Source of the DNA: Buddleja alternifolia
Taxonomy: Eukaryota > Streptophyta > Magnoliopsida > Lamiales > Scrophulariaceae
NCBI GenBank assembly: GCA_019426215.1
Contig: CM033392.1
Coordinates: 36,938,980-37,002,979, forward strand
DNA length: 64,000 nucleotides
Direction of reading: 5' to 3'
The notes under the pieces are model-generated. The model made no database searches. It was not told the origin of the DNA and saw only the letters and a program-made list of their open reading frames with translations. Positions 1 through 11,272 of the stretch are shown one piece after another; within the stretch, counting starts at the first letter, position 1, and each line of letters begins with the position of its first letter. The position numbers were made by a program, and so were the translations under genes.

Positions 1-659
1 ATCGCCGCCGCCGCCGCTACCACTATTTATTGTGTGCGATTTTGGGTAAATTTGTTTGATCGAAAAACTATCGACGATTTTTTTTTAATATAAAACTTTG
101 TTTTAATAGATTTTTACTAATGTTTTACATAAGTAATACATAGTAATATATATATATATAAATGTGTGTATTATATTTGTATATACTTATGTATGTTTAC
201 GTATGTATATATAACATAAATAAGTATAATGTATACATAAGAAATATATAGTAATATATATATACAATTATTTGATAAGAAAAATATTATATTATAACGT
301 GAGATTTTGTATGCTATATGATATATTATATTATATTGAAGCTAATAATGTGAATTGGACTAAACTGCACATATCCTACTATCATAGGGGATGCTCACCT
401 AGTGTACTACTCTTATGGAAGCGAAAAGAACTTGTCAAATCCTATTACTATATATATATGTTTCTAACTTATTATTCACTGGTTCTGAAATTCGTACTTG
501 TATTTTTCTGAGATGAAAGGAGAAATTTCTCTTTTGATAGTGTATCGAAAGATGTATACATGGTTAGAGATTCCAGTATTTTTTGGGCAATTATTAATAA
601 TAATAAGAACACAAAAACCACAATTATTATCTAATTAATAATTCCGTTTAATTTGGGTT
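1..659. other. AT-rich flank with simple repeats, no gene seen
   Basis: The first bases are a short run of CCG triplets, followed by AT-rich DNA with TA-dinucleotide tracts near 147-162 and 252-265. The open frames here, such as a 79-codon one at 272-511, have low-complexity Tyr/Leu/Phe-rich translations with no recognisable domain. I see no element boundary and no supported gene. Confidence 0.6.
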
Positions 660-932
660 TAAATTGTAGTTATTTTGTGGTTTAGGGTACATTGATCCAA
701 TTGGTGATCAATATTTATACCTAGTTGTTGGAAATATGATGTTTTATTTGTAGTTTTATGTGATTTATGTGATCCAATTGGTAATCAATACTTGTAGTTG
801 TTGGAAATATGATGCTTTCTGTGGTCCAACTAGTTATCAATATTTATAAAATGTTGCTATATTTGTAGTTTTATGTGATTTATGTGATCCAACTGGTGAT
901 CAATTTTTGTAGTACATCATATTTATAAAAGC
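660..932. repeat. Imperfect short direct repeats
   Basis: A motif of the form GATCCAAYTGGTRATCAATA recurs at about 694, 771, 823 (variant) and 886. It alternates with copies of 'TTGTTGGAAATATGATG' and 'TTGTAGTTTTATGTGATTT'. Spacing is irregular (about 50-80 bp), so this is a decayed tandem or subterminal-type repeat rather than a clean satellite. It lies just upstream of the TNP2 transposase remnant, where CACTA elements carry subterminal repeats, but membership of that element is inference. Confidence 0.45.
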
Positions 933-1192
933 TACACACGTTGGACAAGACATGGTGAAAGCAGCGTCACGTCAGATGATTTGGGCGGTACATCATATCC
1001 ATCATAGGATTTCAACATGAATGATTATGAGCCTGATCGTTTGGAGGAGATGACAAATGTCATTGAGGAGGATTTGAAAAATTGTCCTAAAATGTTTGAC
1101 AATTTGATAAGTGATTCAAAGACACCGTTGTCTAGTGGTAGTAAATTCACAAGATTAAAAGCAGTCCTAAACCTATAGAAGTTAAAAGCCAA
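933..1192 (+). pseudogene. CACTA TNP2-type transposase, N-terminal fragment
   Basis: The translation begins with a 'YTRWTRHGE' segment and continues through 'MNDYEPDRLEEM' to 'KFTRLKAVLNL', the characteristic start of plant TNP2 (Transposase_21) proteins of CACTA/En-Spm elements. An in-frame stop lies near 1002 and another at about 1176, so it is dead. The frame is cut at 1192 by the left LTR of element I, and the homologous text resumes at 6039. TNP2 proteins bind element ends and catalyse excision and integration in the nucleus. No intact CACTA terminus belonging to this copy was found. The call rests on remembered family motifs, not a search. Confidence 0.72.
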
Positions 1193-2581
1193 TGATAAGA
1201 GTCGTTTTTACGTGTTTTTAAGCCCTTATGTTTATGTTTTAGGTTCATTTATCGCTTGATTTATTCCACATATGCGTATAACCTATGTGCTTATTGAGTA
1301 AAGGTGGAAAATCACTGCAATCAACATAAAGTGCACAAAAACACAGTATTTCAGTAAACTTTGAAATCGAATTTGAGGACGTTTTCTTCTAGCAAGTTGT
1401 AGACCTCCGTCTTGGTTTCACGTGGCAACTTGAATCATCCAAATCTGAGATCCGTGGAGAAATTTATGAAGAAAACACAATTATTGCGCTGGAAAACAAG
1501 AAAACGGTTAAGACTTCGCACTGTGGAACCTAGGCGCCAGTCAACTTCTTCCCCAAGCTACTTAGGCCACCTGGACTGCGCCTAGGTGCCATTTGGGTCA
1601 CGCCTGGGCGCCGATACAGCGGTTTTGAAGGTATAAAGGCCAAAAATGAAAGGAAAAAGAGGGGGTTCGAATTCTAAAGGAATTTTGGGGATTTCTTGGG
1701 ATTGGGACCTCACTTTTCATCACTTTAGAAGAGCAAAAGAGAAGGGAAAGAAGAGATTCAAGCCTCCAATTAAAGATTCGATCATCAATTCAACATAGGG
1801 AGTTTCTTAGCTTTAGATTCATCTTTGTCTATGAACATGGATCTTATGCTTAGCTTTTTCCTTATGCATTTTATGAGCTAAATTGTTGAACTAGGGCCAT
1901 GAGAAGGCCATGTTGTTAGTATTGTGATAATAAGATCGTTTTCCATTTCAATTCATATATTGCTATGTGTTGTGATTTTGTGGTTGAATGCCTTACATAT
2001 GCTTGATCACCATGTGTTTGATATCATGCGTAGGTGAATTATTCGAGAGAAAGTTGACTTATGGTGCAAGAATTTCACAACATCACCGACCAAATAGAAA
2101 TTGCCCTAGACATAGGTAAAGATTCCCGGGTGAAGTCGTTCGATTTTAATCGAGAAAGCTCTAGCTCTTTAATGCATGCTTAGTGGTTAGATTTCCGGGT
2201 AGACATACTTAGGAAACCACCAATTAAGTCTAGGAGTCTATCACGAGACATCGGTTATTCTTTACCTTAGGAGCTTTCACCATAGCAATGTATGTCTAAA
2301 TGAATTGGTAATGATCTTAGGATAGCAATACGCAACATGTGCCCGAACATGAGCCTTAGTCACCCATCTACCTTGGAAGTTTAATCCCTCTTTACCCTTG
2401 TTTTAGTTCTTCTACCTTCTTGCTTAGTTAAATCTCTATTTTAATTCCTTTTCTTATTGTCAATCATAAACTAAAATTCAAGTCTCTGTGGTTCGACAAC
2501 CCGGACTTCTTTTTCTCCACTTTTATTACTACACACGACTAGTGCACCTGCTACCAAAGCACTATAGCTTCTAGCGTGTTA
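1193..2581 (+). repeat. 5' LTR of element I
   Basis: A 1,389-bp LTR, TG...TA. The U3 part carries GGCGCC-type palindromes (about 1530-1615) followed by a TATA box at 1632-1637. The R/U5 part carries the conserved TGCTTGATCACCATGTG box near 2000-2015. Sampled stretches differ from the 3' LTR at roughly 4-9% of positions, suggesting an old insertion. The terminal CA has become TA. Confidence 0.9.
1525..1640 (+). promoter_or_regulatory. LTR promoter: GC palindromes plus TATA box (element I)
   Basis: GC-rich near-palindromes of the type GCGCCTAGGCGCC occur within about 110 bp upstream of TATAAA at 1632-1637. The second LTR has the same layout at about 5188-5300, with its TATA box near 5297. This is the expected place of the retroelement RNA polymerase II promoter. 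A role for the palindromes is inference from position and conservation. Confidence 0.55.
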
Positions 2582-2587
2582 AGTTTT

Positions 2588-2605
2588 TGGCGCCGTTGCC
2601 GGGGA
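2588..2605 (+). other. Primer binding site (tRNA-Asp type)
   Basis: TGGCGCCGTTGCCGGGGA is the exact complement of the 3' end of plant tRNA-Asp, six bases after the 5' LTR. It would prime minus-strand DNA synthesis. The same site, with one mismatch, occurs in element G. Confidence 0.85.
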
Positions 2606-2681
2606 CTTGTTTATTTTAGTTTTTGATTTTAGTGTACATATTTTGTTTTGCTTTGATTTTTTTTTTTACATTTTTTTTCCA

Positions 2682-3200
2682 ATGTCCAAGTGTGATGAGT
2701 TTAACATTCAAGGGTTTGAAATAGTACCAGAATTGGAAAGGTTACTATATAGCTCCACGGGTATAGACGTAATTAATGTGCATGATGGTTAGTTGTCCTC
2801 TAGTGTAGGAGATGACATGGTTATTTGTGATGACTATGAGGTTTTTAAGCATCCAATTGATTCTACATTATCTTTACGCATTGCTGCTTTTGATCCTTTT
2901 AGTGTTGAGCTTTTTCAGGAAAGAAGAACCAACAATCTCCTTCAGTCCTACATCACGAACTCCAAGTTTGTCACTTCAATGGGTGAAGGAAACAGAGCTA
3001 GTGTCCATAGCTTAGAGAATAGTCCATATCATCACCCGATGCATGGGGAAGAAAGGTTGATATGGGTGTTAATGGACTTTAAACAAATTTTTGAGTGGAT
3101 GATTGCTTGGTCCCTACTCAAACTACTTCTCACAAACACCGAGCCAAGTTTCATTCTTGATTGGAGAGTGAACAAAGCATTCATACGTCATCCTCCTTAA
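2682..3200 (+). pseudogene. Coding remnant of element I
   Basis: One frame runs from an ATG at 2682 to 3200 with an in-frame stop at 2790-2792. The segment 'VFKHPIDSTL' resembles the C-terminal end of the protease-region ORF of element G ('VLKHPLDSLL', near 16265). This suggests that only the linker after the protease survived an internal deletion. No CCHC, protease or RT motif is present. The protein, if made, has no function I can name. Confidence 0.5.
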
Positions 3201-4855
3201 GCCGACTCGGTAAAGTCAAGCTAATGACTATAAAAAAGCGCTTTTTGGGAGGCAACCCAAGTTTGTAAGTTTTCTTTTCTTTTTGCTTTCGTTTTTGTCT
3301 TGTTTAGTTTGTTTCTTTATGTTATGTTCAAGCATGCACTTTTGGCATGCTTCTCTTTGAGTCTTGATGGTTTGTATCATGAGTACATGACATGTATTAG
3401 TTGAGTTTTGCTTTGGAAAATCTTTCGTTGAGGATTTGAGCTTGGAGCGGATCTCACGTGATTAAGGGTTGCTTTTCAGCACCCTTGTTGTAAGTACTCT
3501 CATTTACTCCCCTTTTGAGTATGTATGCTTGTGTTAACATTGAGGGCAATGTTGAGTTTAAGCATGTGGGGGTATCGATATGTCATGTGATCTTGTTTTT
3601 AGCTCAAGTTTGGGGGAATCGTTGCAATTGCATGTGTTTTGTACTAATTTTTGAGAAAAATCAAGCATAACAAAATTTTGTTCTAGGATATTAGCTTGCC
3701 AATTAGTGCAATTAGACTTGAGAACTCGAGACAATGGCATCATATCTTGTATGTTTCCATTAATGGTCTAAAATGAAAAATTACACATCTTGATTATGCT
3801 CATTTCAACCTTAGTTGAGAATTAATCTTCTTTAGATGATACACGCTGCACATAAGTCGAAGGTAGAGGTATTGAAAAGGGTTCCCCATTCCGAGACATG
3901 TGAGGAGCACCCCCGGATATATTAACCTAGATTTTTCATGTTGTTTTGAGATGATTAGTTGCTTAGGGGTTCATAATTGTGTTAGTTGAATGAATGATTG
4001 AGATAAGATTGGTATGACCTCAAAAATTCGGTCAGGCCAACGAGTATTGGAGGTCATCAAAGCACCATTGCCTATATACTATACTCGTTGAGCTAATTTG
4101 AGCTTTGCTCAAGCCAATCGGGAATGAGTTGAGTAAAAGACCTCGTTCTATTTCGTGGCCTTTGCCACTCGGGTGATTAAGTTCGTAAGAGTGTCTTAAC
4201 ACTTAGCACCCTAAAACCCCTCTGGTTTGGGAGTTGTTGGCCCAAAACCCGTTACATGGGTGGCAAACAAGATCTAAAGGGGTAGAACATTGCACGAGGC
4301 CTTATGTTGTTATAAGGTTAAATCATTCAAAGCGTGAAATGTCAATGTAAAGTGAATGGAAGTGAGCACAATTTAACCTTAAAGTTGCTTATGATTCGAT
4401 GAGCTTTATGATCTATCGAAAGTTGGTACATATGGGGAATGTTTCCGAGCATGGTAGGGATGCCTTTCGATCATAATGCCCTAGATCTTATCCCACTACA
4501 CCCTTTGGAAATTGGTTCAATTCTAGGTGTTGAATGAGTATTGTCTTCATTTGTGTACGTATTGTTGAGCTTTATTGTCACTTGATTCGTGCCATTCCAT
4601 CACAGTTCTTATTTCAAGTTATCTCGGTTGGTTTGAGCATAACATCCTTCGATTTTGTGGTTATATCGCATGCAAACCCTCACGAGACTATAACTCGTCC
4701 TTTGAGGTAACTCAAAAGTTTAAAGGCTTGTTGCACATGCAAAGTGCAACCGGTTACTCCACCGAAGCGAGTTAGTTAGTAGTTTTCTTTTCGTTTCTCC
4801 CTTGTTTGATGATGTTTCCATATCCTAGAATTCTTATTGCTCCAGGTCGAGTAAT
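3201..4855 (+). other. 3' noncoding region of element I
   Basis: No open frame with recognisable content. It holds a hairpin box TTGGGAGGCAACCCAA at 3245-3260 that recurs in elements G and H, two G-runs (TGTGGGGGT near 3567 and TTTGGGGGA near 3610), and near 4686-4715 a block matching the 3' regions of G and H in reverse. Such long 3' regions are usual in Athila-type elements. The final purine-rich tract before the 3' LTR is weak here. Confidence 0.6.
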
Positions 4856-6038
4856 TGATAAGAGTCATTTTTACGTGTTTTTAAGACCTTTTGTTTATCT
4901 TTTAAATTCATTTATCGCTTGATTTATGCCACATATGCGTATAACCTATGTGCTTATTGAGTAAAGGTGGAAAATCACTGCAATCAACGTAAAATGCACA
5001 AAAACACAGTATTTCAGTAAACTTTGAAATCGAATTTGAGGAAGTTTTCTTCTAGAAAGTTGTATATCTCCGTCTTCGCTTCACGTGACAACTTGAATCA
5101 TCCAGATCCGAGGTCCGTGGAGATAGTTATGAAGAAAACACAATTGCTGCACTGGAAAACAAGAAAACAGTTAAGACTTCGCACTGTGGCGCCTAGGCGC
5201 CAGTCAACTTATTCCCCAAGCTAATTAGGCCACCTGGACTGCGCCTAGGCGCCATTTGGGTCACGCCTGGGCGCCGATACAGCGGTTTTGAAGGTATAAA
5301 GGCCAAAAATGAAAGGAAAAAGAGGGGGTTCGAATTAAAGGAATTTTGGTGATTTCTTGGGATTGAGACCTCACTTTTCATCACTTTTGAAGAGCAAAAG
5401 AGAAGGGAAAGAAGAGATTCAAGCCTCCAATTAAAGATTCGATCATCAATTCAACATAGGGAGTTTCTTAGCTTTAGATTCATCTTTGTCTATGAATATG
5501 GATCTTATGCTTAACTTTTTCCTTATGCATTTTATGAGCTAAATTGTTAAACTAGGGCCATGAGAAGGCCATGTTGTTAATATTGTGATAATAAGATCGT
5601 TTTCCATTTCAATTCATATATTGCTATGTGTTGTGATTTTGTGGTTGAATGCCTTACATATGCTTGATCACCATGTGTTTGATATCATGCGTAGGTGAAT
5701 TATTCGAGAGAAAGTTGACTTAGGGTGCAAGAATTTCACAACATCACCGACCAAATAGGAATTGCCCTAGACATAGGTAAAGATTCCCGGGTGAAGTCGT
5801 TCGATTTTAATCGAGAAAGCTCTAGCTCTTTAATGCATGCTTAGTGGTTAGATTTCCGGGTAGACATACTTAGGAAACCACCAATTAAGTATAGGAGTCT
5901 ATCACGAGACATTGGTTATTTTTTACCTTAGGAGCTTTCACCATAGCAATGTATGTCTAAATGAATTGGTAATGATCTTAGGATAGCAATGTATGTCTAA
6001 ATGTATGTCTAAATGAATTGATATCTTCTAGCGTGTCA
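4856..6038 (+). repeat. 3' LTR of element I, internally deleted
   Basis: It starts TGATAAGAG and ends GCGTGTCA. Compared with the 5' LTR it lacks about 220 bp near its end: after 'TGTATGTCTAAATG' (duplicated around 5991-6012) it jumps to the terminal CTTCTAGCGTGTCA. The conserved TGCTTGATCACC box is at about 5661-5675. Confidence 0.88.
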
Positions 6039-6705
6039 AGTAAATTCACAAGAATGAAAGCAGTCCTAAACCTATACAAGTTAAAAGCCAACAATGGTGG
6101 AGTGATAAGAGTTTCACAGACTTACTTGGCTTAGTAAAAAGCATGCTACCCAAGGATAATGTATTACCTAATCGTACTTATGAGGCTAAACGTTTGTTAA
6201 TCTCAATTGGCATGGGATATGAGAGGATACATGCTTGTCTCAATGATTGGATATTGTTTAGAACTGACTATGCATCATTGAAGGCGTGTCCAAAATGTGG
6301 CGCCTCACGGTACAAGAAGAATGGATCTGCTCCTGTCAAAGCAATGTGATATCAGCCCATAATACCTAGATTTAGGCGCATGTACAGTAGTGAAGAGTTT
6401 GCCAAGGACTTGACATGGCATTCTGATAGAAGGCTTAAAGAAAGGATTGAAGATGACAAGATACGACACCCCTCAGATTCTCCTCAATGGAAAAAGATTG
6501 ATGATGATTTCCCTGAATTTGGTGAAGAACCAAGAAATCTGCGACTTGTATTGGCTACAGATAGCATGAACCCACATGACTTGCAAAGTAGCTCACATAG
6601 TACATGGCCGGTGATTTTGATGATCTACAACCTACCCCCATCGCGATGCATGAAGCGAGAGGATATCATGATGCCTATACTCATTTCTGGGCCGAAACAT
6701 TTGTC
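6039..6705 (+). pseudogene. CACTA TNP2-type transposase, continuation
   Basis: It first repeats 53 bp already present left of element I, then continues the TNP2 text: 'KSFTDLLGLVKSMLP', 'YEAKRLL', a metal-binding-like 'CPKCGASRYKK' near 6290-6325, 'DLTWHSDRR', 'LRLVLATDSMNPH' and 'WPVILMIYNLPP'. These blocks are in the order of plant TNP2 (Transposase_21) proteins. A frameshift near 6095 and a stop at 6347-6349 break it. The catalytic C-terminal half is missing because the LTR of copia element C begins near 6702. Confidence 0.78.
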
Positions 6706-6932
6706 CTGTGTTAAACTTAATGTCCTAAGGGTAACGTAGTAGAGATAATCCTTAAGACCTGAGATGTCTATTGGGATCGGCCCCAAAGAGGTGCGTGCAG
6801 CGGAAGTAATAATAAGAAAAAATATCGTGCTTTCCCTAAACAAGGCTAGACAGACATGGTACCATCAGATTCATAAGGGGGTTGTCTCGCGTTTACGTTT
6901 TGATGAATTCTTTGAATTCTTAACAGCAATTC
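6702..6932 (-). repeat. Copia element C, 3' LTR, left part
   Basis: The text from about 6702 (TGTCCTGTG) to 6932 joins to 21555-23058 if element G is removed. It has the 'GTGCGTGCAGCGGAAG' segment common near the end of copia LTRs. The exact left end is uncertain. Element G inserted here with a 5-bp duplication AATTC (6928-6932 and 21550-21554). Confidence 0.55.
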
Positions 6933-8249
6933 TGACACACTAAATGCTAACGTGCATAGTAGCAAGTGCACTACTCGTGATAGTAATCAAGTGGACTAAA
7001 AGTCCGGGTTGTCGAACCACAAGGACTAGGTATTTTAGTTTATGATTAATGAAAATGGACAAAAGAAAATTGCAATAAGATGAGTAAGCAAGCGAAGAAC
7101 AAAAGAGAAACGGACTATAGATTAAATCTCAAGAGTGATAAAATGACTAAGGCACATGCTACAACCTAATCTACTCATCAATATACGTGTGCTACTCTTC
7201 GTATTATTAGACTCCTATTGCTTTGGTGGAAAAAACCTTAATTGACTATTACCCGATGTCTCGGCTCATAATAATCCTATGATTAATTGATGGTTCCATA
7301 AATATGTTTATCCGAGAATCTAATCAATAACCACACATTAACGTTCTAGAATTTTCCCAGATAAATCTGGCTAACAACACCCGAAAATCTTTACCTATTT
7401 CTAGGGGCAATTCCACATTAGTTTCCCTAACCTATGTTCTTTCGAATGGATAGAATAGGCACAATAGCAAGCATATGGTGATCAAGCATATGATTGGGAT
7501 AAAAGCACAAAATCAACACACAAAGCAATAGGAGAATTAATACGAAAATTCACTTCACATATATTGATTTGTAAAATAGGCCTTCACATGGCCTTAGTAC
7601 TACAATTTAGCCTCTCATCAAGGTTTTAAGAAAATCCAATACAAACATATACATATTCATGTAAATAAACATGTAAATGCAAATAATGAAAACTCCCTCA
7701 ATTGCTTGATGATGAATCCTTGCTTTTGATCTTCAATCTCTAACCAAATCTCTTTTCTTCTCCTTACAATTGATGATAAAATGGCTCAAAAACCCAGAAA
7801 TATGCCTTCAATCCCCAGGAATTCGAACCCTTGCGTTGAGCTGAAAAAATCAATTTATAGCGTCCAAAAACGGTTACAACGGTGCCTAGGCGTGGCTTAC
7901 GTGTCACTGTCGGCTTGAGGCAAAAGTCAAGGAGGCGCCCAGGCATGGTTTTATTGGCGCTCGGGTATGGTCGGTCTCGCGCCAGGCGCGGAATGTGTGG
8001 CATCTGGGCGTGAGACTGCGTAGCATTTTGTGCTCACATTCGGCTGGCGCTTGGGCGCCGTTCTGCAAAGCATCCTATGGAAATTCGTTTGATACACCGT
8101 GTTTTGCCCTTTTCTTCGTGCAATGTCGCTTAGTGCCTGAATTCACTTAACACACAGATTAAACATACAAGAGGCACAATTCAAGCTATAAAAAGACCTA
8201 AATTGTCGATAGAAGGGGCTAAGAATATGTGCAAAAACAACTCCTATCA
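6933..8249 (-). repeat. 3' LTR of element G
   Basis: A 1,317-bp LTR reading TGACAC...CTATCA on the plus strand, matching 20220-21549. The U3 region holds a cluster of GGCGCC-like palindromes at about 7880-8065. The conserved box TGGTGATCAAGCATAT lies at about 7475-7490; the 5' LTR has lost these bases. Confidence 0.9.
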
Positions 8250-8262
8250 ACCCCCCTAACTT
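8250..8262 (-). other. Polypurine tract of element G
   Basis: The minus strand reads AGTTAGGGGGGTT directly before the 3' LTR. This is the expected plus-strand primer site for reverse transcription. Confidence 0.8.
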
Positions 8263-9929
8263 ATCAATTGTTGGTCCTCGAGCATTAAGAGCTATAGGAT
8301 AAGACAAGAAAATCATTATCACACACGGGAGAAACAGAAAGAAAGAAAAACTGCCTAACTCACTTTCGTGAAGTGCACGGTTGCATTTAGCAAAAGCAAC
8401 AAGCCTTTGAACCCTTGAGTTACCTCAAAGGACGAGTTATAGTCTCGTGAGGGTTTGCATACGATATACCCACAAAATCGAAAGATTTTCAACTGCGATC
8501 AACAAATACGAAAGTCAATATGATTAATAAGAATGCAATGGCATGAATTCATCCATTTAAGCTCAGAATTACATATATATACACGTCACACACTTGCTCA
8601 TGTTACGTCTTAACATCGAAAAGATCATCCTAAGGGTGTAGTGTAATAAATCTCAAGCATTATAGTCGAGTGACATTCTTACCACTTTTCAAGCATTAAT
8701 CCCCTATCTATCAATTTTCGATTAGTCACATTGTACGAGAATTGAAGAAAACTTCATAGCCGCATAAAATTCATCACTTTATCAACTTTAGGCTTTAACT
8801 TATGGCACTTTCAACTCAAAACATTAGAGGCTAGACAATGTGCAATCTTCGGTTATCTTAGGCTTTCTATGACACCCTTGTAACGAGCTTTAGGCCAATA
8901 ACTCCCAAACCAGATGGCTTTAGGGTATTAAATGTAGAGACACTCCTAAGGGCTTAATCGCCTGAGTGTCAAAGGCCACAAAACCAAACTAGGTCCTTAT
9001 TCCCTTTACACTTTCATTGGCTTGAGCTTAGCTCAAATTAGCTTAATAGTACAGTATTCTAGGCGTGGTGCTCTTCGCCCCCAGTATCTATTAAGCTTGA
9101 CTTTTACAGTTATACCAATGTTCAACCTCTTTTTATTCTTGTTAAGCATACAAAGTTAACATTCTCAACTCATAACACATGTGAAAATTCTAGGTTGATA
9201 TTTCCGGGATCAGGCCTTTAAGTGTTTCACAATGGTTACCCACTCAACTCCTCTACTCTCGACTTATGTGCATATGTGAATCATCTTAAGGTCAATCTAG
9301 TCTAGTTTAGGATCCCACAAGCAAGGAACGATGTTTATAGTCATTAAAATCCATATTGATAGAGAAAACATGCCATGTATTCAAATTAACCATTCTCAAT
9401 GCATCGAGTGAAGGGTTGAAATTCTATCCAAATTTTTTCAAAATTGCATAAGTTTCACATATAGAGGTACCACCCCCCCCAAACTTGGACCAAAATATCT
9501 AAAACATGGATAAACACGACTACAATGGATCTAGTATACCCCCCCAAACTTAACATGAACATTGCCCCCAATGTTCGAAAAAGAAAAGAGTAGAGTACAC
9601 ATCACCATAGGGTTGCTGAAAAGCAAACCCGAGTCCAGTAAGGCAATTGAGTCCAAGAGTGGCAACCACGGGGGAAGCCAAGACATCAACACTACACATA
9701 AAACATAGGCTGTCCAGACAAGACGTCAATTAATGAATAGAAGTGAGAAACGAAAACAAACAAACAACAAAACACAAGAGCTAAACGGAGCGAGCATGCA
9801 ACTACGATATAACATGGATGGCGAATAAACACAAAGAAATATCCATAAATGCCACAATATCAAAATCTAAATAATGAAACAGAAATAAAATCCGACAAAA
9901 GAACACAAGAAATAGACTAAACAACAAAG
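8263..9929 (-). other. 3' noncoding region of element G
   Basis: About 1.7 kb with no credible ORF. It contains two C-runs on the plus strand (near 9472-9480 and 9540-9546) next to 'AAACTT', and a block near 8405-8460 shared with elements I and H. It parallels 40633-42290 of element H almost throughout, so it is a conserved Athila-type 3' region rather than unique DNA. Confidence 0.65.
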
Positions 9930-11272
9930 CTAATCATCCTCATGGATAAAACGGTCCACAAAATCATCACCTCTCGGCTCCTGGCCACCCTCATCCTCAT
10001 TTCCACCCATAATATCATCCATGTCGAGTATATCATCGGTGCCTCCCTCGGGCTCAGCTAAAGCACCCCTAATGACTATAGCACCACCACCGATCATATC
10101 ATCCGGAGGAGGAGTGAAAGAGTGCGGAAAATGTGGGGGTGCTGAATAGTCAAATGGCCGACGGCCCAAGAAGGCGTCCTGCTCTAGAAACAGCTGATGG
10201 ATATAGGCACACCCCGCACTCATCATCGAATGCATATCCGTCCTCAACTGTTGCAGATCAGTCCAAAAGGTTTCCACATCAGACAATGTAGTGTGGCTGG
10301 ATCCGGTGCCACGAGCCGGACGAGCTCTCGGGGGAATAGGTGGACCGGCTGAAGCTGGGGCGTCCAAGAAGGGAAGAGGTGTGCCGGCGGGGTCTGTAGT
10401 CTTGCTCTGATAAGCCCTGACACCGCCGGTCAAGCACAAGGCCAAAATGAGAGACGGGAAAATAAATGGGTTCTTCTTTAGATTAGCTGACTTCCCTCAT
10501 TTCCTCTTAGCCTGTGTCGGGTCAACCACTGGAACGAACTCGATGCCTATCCTCTTGATATGCCCTACTAAAGTCCGATGAATCAACCCCACAAAGTAAA
10601 TCGGTCGCTCTGTCATGATAGCAAATGTGAGCAATGCCCGATCCTTGTTCAACTCCAATCTGCTGAAGCTCGGGAGGAGGTTAAAGTGGATGAAGTCGAG
10701 CTAAAACGCAGCCTCGGGAAGCAAGATACGACGAGGTAAGTGAGACTCCCCTTCGGGCCAAGTTGAACCCTCATTAGCAATGACCCCAAGGACCTCGTCA
10801 AGTGAAACAGTGTATGTCCCATCTAGCTTGTAGAGATCACGATACCCACAAGTCTAGGGAATCTCTATCCCGAGGCACTCACTAAGAGCAATGTCATCAA
10901 AATTAACCCAGCGGTCCCCACCTCAATTGTGTGTGCCTTCCAACTTGCTTTGTCTGTGATGGAAATGTAAGCCCCTGTACTATAGGATTCGCAAATCTAT
11001 GGGAGTCAGATAGCCTCTAAAGGGCCACAAAAATAGTCCAGATAATGGAACTCAATACGGGCTTTCACTGCAGTCTTAGCACTGGGAGCAAAAGACTTTT
11101 CTTTGATAATAACCCGATTGTATAACCTGTTAAAAATTAGCTCCTTTTTCGGGTTTGAGGATCGAGGAAGTGCAAGGGGATCAAGTGGGTCAGTTAAGGG
11201 CTCGGGGGCGGTGGAGGACCCTTCCCCAACCTTCTTTTTACCCTTTGATTATTTCGCGGTTTGCTTAGGCAT
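9930..11272 (-). pseudogene. Post-pol ORF of element G (Athila 'ORF3' type)
   Basis: On the minus strand a frame opens with 'MPKQTAK' at 11272 and, after stops and frameshifts, ends in a 171-codon open segment 10445-9930. That segment has a Pro-rich stretch and an acidic tail ('DDILDMDDIMGG', 'DRFIHEDD'). Intermediate pieces such as 'ELIFNRLYNRV' and 'GLIHRTLVGHI' resemble the 'putative plant transposon protein' domain found downstream of pol in Athila-type elements. No signal peptide or clear membrane span is visible, so I do not call it an envelope protein. Its role in the family is not established. Confidence 0.55.

Larger units (their letters stand above)
1193..6038 (+). mobile_element. 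Element I: non-autonomous Athila-like LTR retrotransposon
   Basis: Two direct LTRs (1193-2581 and 4856-6038) both start TGATAAGAG and end in CGTGT(T/C)A. Right after the 5' LTR is a perfect 18-bp match to the 3' end of plant tRNA-Asp (2588-2605), as used by Athila-type elements. Only a short PR-linker-like coding remnant remains inside, followed by a long noncoding 3' region. RT, RNase H and integrase are absent, so any movement would have needed helper enzymes from an autonomous relative such as element G. It sits inside a TNP2 transposase pseudogene. The flanks carry a 53-bp direct duplication instead of the normal 5-bp TSD. Confidence 0.88.

Noticed and set aside
272..511. A 79-codon plus-strand ORF in the left flank
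   Set aside because: AT-rich low-complexity translation, no domain, no conserved context.
6143..6349. A small stand-alone gene with a CxxC zinc-binding motif
   Set aside because: It is the internal part of the TNP2 transposase, collinear with pieces before and after it.
9930..10445. An envelope glycoprotein gene in element G
   Set aside because: No signal peptide, membrane span or cysteine pattern was visible; the segment is Pro-rich and acidic, so only a post-pol ORF is claimed.
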